A stretch of DNA of 64,000 bases from Apium graveolens (lineage: Eukaryota > Streptophyta > Magnoliopsida > Apiales > Apiaceae). The position numbers were made by a program, and so were the translations under genes. Position 1 is the first letter of the stretch. Every line of letters begins with the position of its first letter. Shown here piece by piece: positions 1-10,789 of this stretch. Location of the stretch: assembly GCF_009905375.1 (NCBI RefSeq), contig NC_133653.1, positions 60,143,956 to 60,207,955 of the forward strand, given 5' to 3'. The notes beneath the pieces were generated by a model, which worked only from the letters and a program-made list of their open reading frames with translations, was not told the DNA's origin and ran no database searches.

Positions 1-890
1 TTAAAAGGTTAGCCCATGAAATGGAGGTGCTGATCTTTAACTCACAAGATGGTAATGGAAATGAAGTTGTGGACAGTTGGATTCAAATATAGAAAGACTA
101 CTCGCAACATGAAATCCAACCTAGCAACAACAATAAAGCCAGGATCCTTAGAATGAAAGCATCAAGATTCACTGTTGTGGATAATATGTTGTTAAAAAAA
201 TCATCTACGGGAGTACTTTAAAGATGTTTGAAAAAGCATGAGGCCGACATAGTTTTGAGGGATGCACATGAAGGAGAATGAGGGAATCACACTAATGGGA
301 GAAACCTTCCATTGAAAATATTACGCTTGGGTTATTATTGGCCAACAATAAGGTAAGACGCCTTGGAATACACGAAGAAATGTGATGCTTATCAAAGGCA
401 TGGCCCCATAATACACCCGCTATCTAAGGTTTTGAACATGTCTATTCCTTCTCGGCTCTTCATGAAATAGGGAATGGCCATTGTGGGAAAGATGCCACCT
501 GCACCTGGACATAAATCTTTATGTTAGCCATGACAAATTATTTTTCTAAATGGATTAAAACGGAGGCATTCAAGCACGTCACGTCAAAGGAAGTGATTTC
601 ATTCATCAAGAGGAACATCTTATGTAAGTTTGGTGTGCCGTCTGAGATCATTTGTGACAATGGGTCACAATTCATAAGTGACAAGACATAAGCATTTTGT
701 AGCGATGTAAAATACACCTAATAAAGTCAACACCTAGGTACCCTCAAGCTAATGGACATGCTGAATCAAACAACAATGTAATAATCAACAACCTCAAGAA
801 GAGGTTGACTTCAAGCAAAGGCAAATGGGCTGAAGAGTTACCTTGGGTATTATGGTCTGATAGGATTACTCCAAAGATGTCAGTAGGATA
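1..890 (+). pseudogene. Decayed Ty3/Gypsy integrase fragment (left part)
   Basis: Conceptual translation on the plus strand, across several stops and frame changes, gives a Gypsy-type integrase. A degenerate HHCC zinc-binding region lies near 265-410; the second cysteine pair reads CDAY instead of CxxC. The DDE core follows, with ICDNGSQF near 650-675 and YPQANGHAE near 735-765. The frame runs to about 885 and resumes at 22157 with YILVYGTE, so both parts are one gene split by elements A and B. The domain style and the C-terminal RSWNA-like motif on the far side suggest a Tat-group element. The copy is clearly dead. The element's LTR is not visible upstream because the window begins inside the integrase region. 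Confidence 0.85.
886..890. repeat. Target-site duplication of element A (left)
   Basis: GGATA directly precedes the 5' LTR and recurs at 9958-9962 directly after the 3' LTR. Confidence 0.9.
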
Positions 891-2467
891 TGAAAGTGTT
901 TGTCCTAAATCCAATCACGTATGATGAGTTAGGAAGAACTTTCTTGTATTCCTGTTTGATTTCATTTTGTATTAATAAAAGACTTGTTATATTTTTATGG
1001 GCTTTATCTATTTAAAGTGTATTAAATAAGATGTTCCATAGTTTAGAGTAAAGCTTCTAGAATTATAATGAGATTATAATAGTGAGATCTAGAAGATGAT
1101 AACTCTGGACTTAAATAGTTCCTGATCATAGGATAACTAATCGGATGTTAGTGGATCCGCAAAGATTGGTACATACTATGCTTGCTCCCTTCAGGAGGAT
1201 GTCTGTTCTCATAGGCATTTGTGTGGTGACACTATAGCTGGTATGTAGGTGCTTATTAGGGAATAAGTTCACTGAACATGACTTGATAAGTTGAACAACT
1301 AATGGAGATTACTCCCGTGTCAATAGTTATTCACTGAGTGATAGTTGTACAAGTGTCCTTAGACTTGAGATCGTTAAAGGTATCTTATATATAATGAACT
1401 GTGCTTTGGTTTAGTCCTTAGTCTCAAGGACATCCATTAGGTCTATTCTGGGCATAGGGATTTGTGTATAGAGATAGTTAACGTCAATAGAGGATCTACC
1501 CCTTCCAGTATAGGAAGAGAATATCCTATGTTATTCTTAGTATGCGAGTTCTGGAATCTCTGGCCAGAGTGTATGAAATTAGAAAGGAGTTTCTAATTTG
1601 CATTAATATGAACTTTGCATTATGAATAAGAAATCATATGATTAAATTTGATAGGCTTGACACAAGATCCATGCCTTGTATTTAATCAGGATATTATAAG
1701 GGTAGAAGGAATTCATTGTATGGTAACTAGTCACTAACAGGTTCTTGATATTCTAAGCAGTGAATTCATATTATCCGGATAGTCGCGATATGTTGAGAAG
1801 CATCACTCACGATGTAGAATAAATATAATTAATCAGTTAATTATATTTAGTGAATTTTAATATTCATATAAATAATTAATAAAAGTTTATTATTATTTAT
1901 TTCTACTACCGGCATAATATTGAACCTACAGGGTCACACCATAAAAGAATATTTTCTTTGATAAAATAATGAGAGAGAGAATTATTTTCTAAATAGTTAA
2001 GAAAAGAAATAATGATTAAAATAGTTTTAATTATTATTAAAGCATTTTATGAAGATAAAATGTGGGGGTTAATATATATAAAGATATATTATAAAACCCT
2101 AGGAGAGTCCTATAAATAGAATGAGATGGATGGCTCAAATAGATGAGACACACAATTTTGGTTTTGTGAAAACTCTAGCCTCCATCTTCTTCTTTTCTCT
2201 CTCTCTCTCTCCCAAAACTCCATTTTTATAAAAGCTTAGTTTTATAAAAAGGTTCATCGAAGAGGATCGTTCTTGGTGGATACCGGTAGAGTGCTTCACA
2301 CACTAAGGAGCAACTGCTAGCACTCCAATTTTATAAAGCTTCGATTCACGAGGTATGGTTTCGATTCCTCAGTTTTTCCCTTTTATATGTTTTTTCTATA
2401 TGTGCGGTATATGGTTTTTATGGAATAATTATTATTTCACGCTTCCGCTCATCCGTAAATTCCTACA
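891..2467 (+). repeat. 5' LTR of element A
   Basis: It begins TGAAAGTGTTTG and ends ATTCCTACA, and it aligns over its whole length with 8384-9957. A TATA-like stretch (CCTATAAATAG) lies near 2110, followed by a CT-rich tract near 2195-2213 that would fall in the transcribed part. No ORF of note is present. Confidence 0.95.
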
Positions 2468-2468
2468 T

Positions 2469-2480
2469 TGGCATCAGAGC
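2469..2480 (+). other. Primer-binding site of element A
   Basis: TGGCATCAGAGC begins one base after the 5' LTR. It matches the initiator-tRNA-Met site TGGTATCAGAGC used by most plant Copia elements except for C in the fourth position. Confidence 0.85.
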
Positions 2481-4443
2481 TAAGTTCTGCATATAGAGAT
2501 TCATATAAAAAAATTCAGATTTTTTAATGCATGTATGGATTTATTATGATTTTTGCAAGTTTATTTGGATTTAATTATGAATTAATTCGAAATAATTTTT
2601 GCATGAGATTTTGACTACTGATCTGGGTTCTACAAGTGTTGTAGATCATCTAGATATTTTTTTCATAATTTTGTGATGTGTAGATTATTTGTTATGAATT
2701 TTTTAAAATTGTTTTAATTAAAATTCATAAAATAATTATGCATGTGAATAATTATGATTAAAATTTGCACAAGGACCCATGGCTGATCTGGTATTTTTCT
2801 GCTACTCCCTGATTTGAGAAATCATATTATTTTGATTTTTATTAATTTATTAATTAAATGTTAATTAATTTATTAATAATAAAATTAAAATAATAAATTA
2901 ATAAGGAGTTATTAAGGGAGGGAGTAAAAGGAAAGGGGTTACAATTTTTTTTTTGTAACAGCCGAATGGAAGCAAACAGACACGGCTGGTAGCAGGCAGA
3001 AAAAAAAGAAAAAAAAATTGCAAAACCTGCTATCGGCTGCTGCAGGCGCGTGCAACGCACGCGGGGCGGGGGGGGGGGGGGGGGTGTTGCGCATTCCGTG
3101 AATGCGTTACACACTGTTGCGCATTTACGGAATGCGTTACATGCGTAAATGGCACAACAGTGTTGTAACGCATTACCTACATGCGTTACAGCCCGTATGT
3201 CCACATTAAATTTGATTTTTTGGGAGTTTCGTAACTCCGTTTTGGGCGTGTAATATATCGTTGGATTCGTTTTTCCGAGACGGATCTAATGCAGTGGTCA
3301 AATATTTTTTATATGAAAGTTTTGAACTGTTTATATTCCCGAAAGTGTTTTAAAGCATGATTTAATTGTTTTAATTGCTTTTAAATGCTATAATAAATCC
3401 ATACATCATTATATCAATGTGTGACATGATATTACTTGCATGCTTACTTGTTTATTTAATTTTATATATGAAATATATGCCTGTGTTCACCATGCGATGA
3501 TAGATTTAGGTGAACTTAAATCAATATAAGGCGTGCTCTAGAAAATCTAGAATAGGAATCGTTTCTTACCTTGACAATAATATTATGAATACAATCATGA
3601 AATTCTTGTGTTTATAAAACACGTAATTAAATATGAATTTTAAATTTTGAGAGAAAGGATGATTCTGTCAACAACAGATTTCTATCTGTAAGAAAGGGTT
3701 ATTAAGTGACGCCTCTTGACAATGCTCCACCCGATCTGGGAATCACCTGATTATCGATTATTGATTTGAAATATTTAATTTAAAAGGAAGAATCTCTTTA
3801 TAATATAATTATGATTGTAACGTAATATAATCCCTCTAAAATTAAATAATATCAAGTAGTAATTGGCCAATGACACAACGGGCTTGTGTCGGTCATAGCC
3901 TTCCAACATGATAGAAAGCGGTTCTTATTTTTAAATCATTATCGTTTCGTGCTACAGCCGAGGGCTTTGATTTCGAAATAAGAAATACTTGTCTATTACA
4001 TAGAGATGTGTACATTGAATTAGAATCTAAAGGTCGGTACGTGCCACAGCCGTGGGCCGTTGGAGACTGATTCAATTGTACGGAATGTTGGGTTAGACTT
4101 GACTTAGAATATTGAGTTTGTTGTGCCACAGCCGTGACTCAATTATTCAAGAGGCTAAAATTATATTAGGGAATAACATAAGATGTAATTGACAAGAGTT
4201 GTCTGCCTATTGAACATCACATGACATTTCGTGCTACAGCCGAGGTTGTGTAATGGAATGTAGGATCCCTATTCCCACTAGCATTATGAATGCCTAATTT
4301 TCACTTAGGGGGTGTATAAATTAGATAAACTAGTGGGAGCCACTTATGAATAAAGACCCGATTCATATAGTGTTTTGAAATGAAATTGAATATTTGCTAA
4401 GTGTTGTTATGTGTTTATCATTTACAGATTTACTATATTCGTT
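2481..4443 (+). other. Untranslated leader of element A
   Basis: About 2 kb lies between the primer site and the gag start with no credible gene. It contains a long G run near 3069-3084 and several GTAACGCAT/ATGCGTTAC words at 3087-3190. Between 3880 and 4260 the word GTGC(T/C)ACAGCCG appears four times, near 3949, 4041, 4124 and 4231. Long leaders are usual in the Angela/BARE group, where packaging and dimerisation signals are thought to lie; whether these motifs serve that role is inference. The minus-strand ORFs here are low-complexity by-products. Confidence 0.7.
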
Positions 4444-5735
4444 ATGTCTTCTGCACTATCACTCCGTAGTATACTAGATGCTCACAAGTTGACTGGTCCT
4501 AATTTTGCTGACTGGCTTCGAAACTTGAGAATTGTTCTCAGGGTGGAGAAGCTGGAATATGTGCTTGACTCACCTAAGCCTACTGAACCTGCTAACGATG
4601 CACATAATGATGAACATGTTGTGTATCGTAAGTGGATAGATGATGCAAATGTTGCTCAATGCATCATGCTAGCTTCCATGAACATTGAGCTACAGAAGCA
4701 GCATGAGCATATGGATGCTCACACTATCCTTATGCATCTACAAGAGTTGTATGATGTGGCAGGGAGGACAGCTCGATATGAGACATCGAAGGAGTTGTTC
4801 GGTTGTAGGATGTCTGAGGGATCATCCGTGAATGACCATGTACTTAAGATGATCAATTTGATTGAACGTCTTGGACAACTTGGTTTTGCCATGGATGGGG
4901 AGCTGAGCCAAGACTTGGTCTTGCAATCACTTCCGAGTTCGTTTTCGCAGTTTGTTGTGAACTTTCACATGAATAAGCTGGATGTCAGCCTGGATGAACT
5001 CCACAACATGTTGAAGACTGCGGAATCAAATTTTCCCCCTAAGAAGAGCTCTGTTCTTCTAATTGGTGAAGGTTCCAATCCTAATAAAAGGAAGAAGAAC
5101 CCTTCCAAGAAGAAGAAAGTAGGTGAGAAAAAGCCTGTTCCACCAAAAGTTGAAGACCCCAAGAGCAAAGCTGTTTGCTTTCACTGTAACAAGGTGGGGC
5201 ACTGGAAGAGGAACTGCAAGGTTTACCTTGCAGAATTGAAGAAGAAGAAGGGTAGTGAGACTACCACTTCTGCTTCAGGTATGTTCATGATTGAAGTGTA
5301 TATGTCATTAAATCAAATTTCTACTTGGGTATTAGATACCGCCTGTGGTTCTCATATTTGCAATTCGTTGCAGGGACTAAGGAGAAGTAGGACTCTTGAG
5401 GAAGAGGAGGTGATTCTACGGATGGGAAATGGAGCAAGAGTTGCTACTGAAGCTGTAGGATCATTTCATTTACATATGCCTACGGGCAAGACTATTGTTT
5501 TAAATAATTGTTATTTTGTTCCTTCGATTGTGAGGAATATTATTTATATTCCCATGTTAGACATGGATGGATTTTCGTTTGTTATTCAGAATAATAAATG
5601 TTCAATTCTTAGAGATAACGTTCTTTATGGAAGTGGTATTTTAAATAATGGTTTGTATGTATGTGACGTAGAGCATGATTTACTACAAATTGAACATACT
5701 AATAAAAGAAAAAGGGATGATGAAAATATCACTTT
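4444..5735 (+). pseudogene. Element A gag and protease (5' part of polyprotein)
   Basis: I take the ATG at 4444 (MSSALSL) as the start. The reading frame extends upstream only from a GTG. The first 220 or so residues are a Copia gag (UBN2-type) domain. A lysine-rich linker is followed by a complete zinc knuckle, CFHCNKVGHWKRNC, near residues 245-258. The aspartic protease follows near residue 297 as LDTACGSHIC, where the family normally reads DTG or DSG, so the third residue of the active-site triplet is changed to Ala. The frame is lost in a run of five T at 5733-5737, just before the pre-integrase motif WHCRLGH. The unshifted frame runs on to a stop at 5862. Confidence 0.88.
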
Positions 5736-6839
5736 TTGTGGCACTGCAGACTTGGTCATATTAGTGAAAATATACTGCGGACATTTCATAAGGAAGGGTT
5801 ACTTGACCCTTTTGATTTTGAATCATATCCTACATGCGAGTCTTGTCTATTGGGTAAAATAACCAAATCTCCATTTAGTGGACATGGAGAGAGGGCTGCA
5901 GATTTGCTAGGATTGGTACACACAGATGTATGTGGACCAATGTCTACGCAAGCCATGGGTGGATTTTCATACTTCATTACTTTCATAGATGATCGATCTA
6001 GATTCGGATATATGTATTTGATGAAACACAAGTCTGAAGCCTTTGAAAAATTCAAAGAATATAAGCATGAAGTGGAGAAACAAACCAAACATAGTATTAT
6101 AACTATTCGATCAGATCGAGGTGGTGAATACTTGAATGGAGAGTTTCTAGATTATCTCAAAGAAAATGGTATAGTCTCCCAGTGGACTCCTCCATATACT
6201 CCACAGTTGAATGGGGTATCTGAAAGGAGAAATCGAACTTTGTTAGACATGGTTCGGTCCATGATGAGCTATACGAATCTTTCAGTATTCCTGTGGGGTT
6301 ATGCATTGGAAACCTCAGCATATTTACTGAATAAGGTGCCTTCCAAATCTGTCCCTAAAACTCCATATGAGATATGGAAAGAAAGGAAACCGAGTCTTAA
6401 ACATGTTAAGATTTGGGGATGTCCAGCTTATGTCAAGAAAGTTGACCCAGATAAGCTGGAATCTCGATCCGTAAAATGTAGTTTTGTGGGATATCCTAAA
6501 GAGACTTTAGGGTATTATTTTTACACCGATCATAAGGTGTTTTTCTCCAGACATGCTACCTTCTTGGAAAAGCAGTTTATCCTTGAAGGAAACAGTGGGA
6601 GCAAAATTGAACTTGATGAAGTTCAAGAAGCACAAACTACTATGAATCAAGTGGAAACACCTGTTCAGACTGAACAACCTTCTGTGGAACAACCCATTCA
6701 TAGGTCAGGGAGAGTGTCTCGCCAACCTGAGAGGTATTATGGCCTTGTCATTGAGAATGACAATGAGTTGTCAATCATTGATGATGACGACCCTATGACC
6801 TATAATGAGGCTATGAGTAGTGTTGACTCAGAGAAATGA
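5736..6839 (+). pseudogene. Element A integrase segment
   Basis: Translation resumes in a second frame with LWHCRLGH. It runs through the HHCC zinc site (WHCRLGH ... CESCLLGK) and the integrase core: HTDVCGP for the first Asp, RSDRGGEY for the second, and [10 protein letters not shown] with the catalytic Glu. An acidic linker leads toward RT. It starts from a TTG codon, so it is not an independent gene but the continuation of gag-PR after a 1-nt frameshift. It ends at TGA (6837-6839), where related elements usually have a Trp codon (TGG). The frame continues without shift into the RT segment. Confidence 0.88.
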
Positions 6840-8369
6840 CAAAGTGCCATGAAATCCGAAATGGAATCTATGTATACCAACCAAGTATGGACTTTGGTTG
6901 AAGCACCTGAGGGTGTGAAGCCTATTGAGTGCAAATGGGTATACAAAAGAAAGATTGGAGCAGATGGCCAGGTAGAGACCTATAAGGCCAGGCTCGTGGC
7001 AAAAGAATTCAAACAAAGACAAGGGATTGACTTTGATGAAACTTTTTCGCCTGTAGCCCTGTTAAAATCAATTCGGATTTTTCTTGCGATTGCTTCTTAC
7101 TACGACTATGAGATCTGGCAAATGGACGTGAAAATGGCCTTCCTCAATGGGAAACTTGAAGAGGAAGTGTATATGACACAGCCAGAGGGTTTTCTTTCTA
7201 AAGGAAATGAACAACTAGTGTGTAAGCTGCTGCGAACCATATATGGTTTAAAGCAAGCTTCTCATAGATGGAACATCCGTTTTGATGAGACAATCAAAGA
7301 GTTTGGTTTTATCAAAAATATAGATGAACCATGTGTCTACAAGAAGGTTAGTGGGAGTGCGATAACATTTCTTGTATTGTATGTGGATGACATACTTCTT
7401 ATAGGAAATGATATACCGATGCTGCAATCAGTCAAAATGTGGCTATCGAAGAACTTTACTATGAAGGACTTGGGAGAAGCATCCTACATTCTCGATATGA
7501 AGATCTATAGAGATAGATCTAGAAGAATGATAGGTCTTACCCAGGGTACATACATCCAGAAAGTGCTTAAAAGGTTTAGCATGGAAAACTCCAAAAGAGG
7601 TCTCATACTGATGAGCCATGGAGTGTCCCTTTTCGAAAAGATGTCTCCTAAGACACCTGAGGAAAAAGAGCGTATGAGTAAGATTCCTTATGCTTCAGCA
7701 ATAGGATCTATCATGTACACGATGTTATGTACTAGGCCTGATGTTGCTTATTCAATCAGTGTGACGAGCAGATATCAGTCCAATCCAGGTGAAGACCACT
7801 GGAAAGCAGTAAAGAACATCCTTAAGTACTTGCGAAGGACTAAGGATATTTTTCTTGTTTTTGGTGGCGGATTTGAGTTGAAAATAGAGGGTTATACTGA
7901 CTCTAGTTTTCAATCAGAAAGTGATGATAGCAAATCCATGTCAGGGTACGTGTTTACTCTGAACGGTGGTGCGATTAGTTGGAAGAGTTCCAAACAGTCT
8001 ACAACGGCTGACTCCACAGCGGAAGCAGAATATATAGCTGCAAGTGAGGCTGCAAAAGAAGCCGTTTGGATGAGGAAATTTGTTTCTGAGTTGGGAGTTG
8101 TTCCTAGCATTGAGGAGCCTATTGTGTTGTATTGTGATAATAACGCAGCAATAGCACAAGCCAAGGAACCTAGGTCTCATAAAAATTCCAAACATGTTTT
8201 GCGACGCTTTCATTTGATTAGGGAAATCATTGAAAGAGGAGATGTCAAGATTGAGAGAGTTGACACACATAACAACGTAGCAGACCCACTCACAAAGTCA
8301 TTGTCTCAGATTCACTTTGATCATCATAAAGAAAAGATGGGTATTAGATACCAGGGTGATTGGCTTTAG
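6840..8369 (+). pseudogene. Element A reverse transcriptase and RNase H
   Basis: This is in the same frame as the integrase segment, after the TGA at 6837. The RT domain begins with VWTLVEAP and CKWVYKRK and includes QMDVKMAFLNG and the catalytic LYVDDILLIGN. RNase H follows with the usual Copia landmarks: GYTDSSFQ, SSKQSTTADSTAEAEYIA, LYCDNNAAI and VADPLTKSL. It ends at a stop at 8369, 14 bp before the 3' LTR. No stop interrupts this 509-codon stretch. Because the polyprotein upstream is broken twice, the copy cannot make a normal product. Confidence 0.9.
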
Positions 8370-8372
8370 TTC

Positions 8373-8383
8373 AAGTCGGAGAT
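8373..8383 (+). other. Polypurine tract of element A
   Basis: AAGTCGGAGAT lies immediately before the 3' LTR, in the expected place and style for a plant Copia polypurine tract. Confidence 0.8.
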
Positions 8384-9957
8384 TGAAAGTGTTTGTCCTA
8401 AATCCAATCACGTATGATGAGTTAGGAAGAACTTTCTTGTATTCCTGTTTGATTCCATTTTGTATTAATAAAAGACTTGTTATATTTTTATGGGCTTTAT
8501 CTATTTAAAGTGTATTAAATAAGATGTTCCATAGTTTAGAGTAAAACTTCTAGAATTATAATGAGATTATAATAGTGAGATCTAGAAGATGATAACTCTG
8601 AACTTAAACAGTTCCTGATCATAGGATAACTAATCGGATGTTAGTGGATCCGCAAAGATTGGTACATACTATGCTTGCTCCCTTCAGGAGGATGTCTGTT
8701 CTCATAGGCATTTGTGTAGTGACACTATAGCTGGTATGTAGGTGCTTATTAGGGAATAAGTTCACTGAACATGACTTGATAAATTGAACTACTAATGGAG
8801 ATTACTCACGTGTCAATAGTTATTCACTGAGTGATAGTTGTACAAGTGTCCTTAGACTTGAGATCGTTAAAGGTATCTTATATATAATGAACTGTACTTT
8901 GGTTTAGTCCTTAGTCTCAAGGACATCCATTAGGTCTATTCTGGGCATAAGGATTTGTGTATAGAGATAGTTAACGTCAATAGAGGATCTACCCCTTCCA
9001 GTATAGGAAGTGAATATCCTATGTTATTCTTAGTATGCGAGTTCTGGAATCTCTGGCCAGAGTGTATGAAATTAGAAAGGAGTTTCTAATTTGCATTAAT
9101 ATGAACTTTGCATTATGAATAAGAAATCATATGATTAAATTTGATAGGCTTGACACAAGATCCATGCCTTGTATTTAATCAGGATATTATAAGGGTAGAA
9201 GGAATTCATTGTACGGTAACTAGTCACTGACAAGTTCTTGATATTCTAAGCAGTGAATTCATATTATCCGGATAGTCGCGATATGTTGAGAAGCATCACT
9301 CACGATGTAGAATAAATATAATTAATCAGTTAATTATATTTAGTAAATTTTAATATTCATATAAATAATTAATGAAAGTTTATTATTATTATTTCTACTA
9401 CCGGCATAATATTGAACCTACAGGGTCACACCATAAAAGAATATTTTCTTTGATGAAATAATGAGAGAGATAATTATTTTCTAAATAGTTAAGAAAAGAA
9501 ATTATGATTAAAATAGTTTTAATTATTATTAAAGCATTTTATGAAGATAAAATGTGGGGGTTAATATATATAAAGATATATTATAAAACCCTAGGAGAGT
9601 CCTATAAATAGAATGAGATGGATGGCTCAAATTGATGAGACACACAATTTTGGTTTTGTGAAAACCCTAGCCTCCATCTTCTTCTTCTCTCTCTCTCTCT
9701 CCCAAAACTCCATTTTTATAAAAGCTTAGTATTATAAAAAGGTTCATCGAAGAGGATCGTTCTTGGTGGATACCGGTAGAGTGCTTCACACACTGAGGAG
9801 CAACTGCTAGTACTCCAATTTTATAAAGCTTCGATTCACGAGGTATGGTTTCGATTCCTCAGTTTTTCCCTTTTATATGTTTTTTCTATATGTGCAGTAT
9901 ATGGTTTTTACGGAATAATTGTTATTTCACGCTTCCGCTCATCCGTAAATTCCTACA
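8384..9957 (+). repeat. 3' LTR of element A
   Basis: It is 1574 bp with the same TG and CA ends as the 5' LTR. Small indels and about two dozen substitutions separate the copies. The plus-strand ORF at 9845-10045 is read-through from this LTR into element B and is not a gene. Confidence 0.95.
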
Positions 9958-9961
9958 GGAT

Positions 9962-9966
9962 ATGCA
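9962..9966. repeat. Target-site duplication of element B (left)
   Basis: ATGCA precedes the left LTR of B and recurs at 22152-22156. Its first base is also the last base of element A's right target duplication. Confidence 0.9.
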
Positions 9967-10582
9967 TGTTAGGTCACACTTTCACTGTAGAGGGGGTGAA
10001 TACAGTGTTTATTACAATCAAATCAAACTTCAAGAACTTATGTAACAGAAAACAAACTTTATTGAAACAATAAACTCTGTTACAATCTGGAACTGTTATC
10101 TCTCAGTGATGAACAAAATATCACGAGAGCTGCTAGGGTTACAGTAAATAATATTCTCGATAATGATAACACTTATAGTGTAAACCCTATATCTGTGTTT
10201 ATATACTACACAGTTACAAGATAATCGCTAATTGATATGGAATATAATTCTGCTTCCTAAAATATATCAATCAGATATCTTCTATTCCAAGTATTCCATT
10301 CTTCACGGAATTCCTTCTTCATGCATATCTCTTCTTATGTTTATCTTGATCTTCTTAACTTCAATCAGCTACTGTCCTTATCTGATCGTTCTTCAGCACT
10401 TAAGTTCTGATATCTATCTCCTGATGCTTATCTCCTGATAACATAAGTACTGATATCCCTTAAGTCCTGACTTCCAGTATAAGTACTGATCAACAGTTAA
10501 GTACTGATTTGTTCTGTTCAAATAAGATCTGAAATCTAAACATAAAACATATTAGCCATGACATTATCAAATATATCTAACA
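9967..10582 (-). repeat. 3' LTR of element B
   Basis: The plus strand reads TGTTAGGTCACAC to ATATATCTAACA. Near the right end are repeated words of the kind AAGTACTGAT and TAAGTTCTGATA, which also recur through the internal region. The plus-strand ORF at 10232-10438 and its copy at 21801-22007 are LTR by-products. Confidence 0.95.
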
Positions 10583-10594
10583 ATCTCCCCCAAC
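10583..10594 (-). other. Polypurine tract of element B
   Basis: On the minus strand TTGGGGGAGAT directly abuts the 3' LTR, the standard Copia arrangement. Confidence 0.85.
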
Positions 10595-10789
10595 TTGTAA
10601 ATTAGCAAAATATACAAGTTTAACAGATATTTGATGATGTCAAAAACATTAAGTACAAATGCATGAGAAATAGACAAGATAACTACAACTTACAGTCCTT
10701 AAAGCTTTTACCAATTAAACTTCTGATAACAACTTTGGTCTGTATACACATCAGAATTTAAGTAGTTGTAGATCTTTGACTTGGCTTCA

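Larger units (their letters stand above)
891..9957 (+). mobile_element. Element A: Copia LTR retrotransposon (Angela/BARE-like)
   Basis: Two long LTRs (891-2467 and 8384-9957) in direct orientation both start TG and end CA. They flank a tRNA-Met-type primer-binding site, a gag-PR-INT-RT-RH polyprotein in Copia order and a purine-rich tract. The 5 bp target duplication GGATA is at 886-890 and 9958-9962. Long LTRs, a long leader and integrase wording such as [18 protein letters not shown] resemble the Angela/BARE group of the Tork clade; this is from memory of the family. By eye the two LTRs differ at roughly two dozen positions plus small indels, so this insertion is clearly older than its neighbour B. 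The coding region is broken by one frameshift and one stop. Confidence 0.95.

Noticed and set aside
2854..3204. 116-codon minus-strand ORF in the leader of element A
   Set aside because: It crosses the G run (giving poly-Pro) and AT-rich leader and has no homology I can recognise.
4411..4443. Upstream extension of the element A gag frame
   Set aside because: It begins at GTG, not ATG. MSSALSL at 4444 fits other Copia gag starts.
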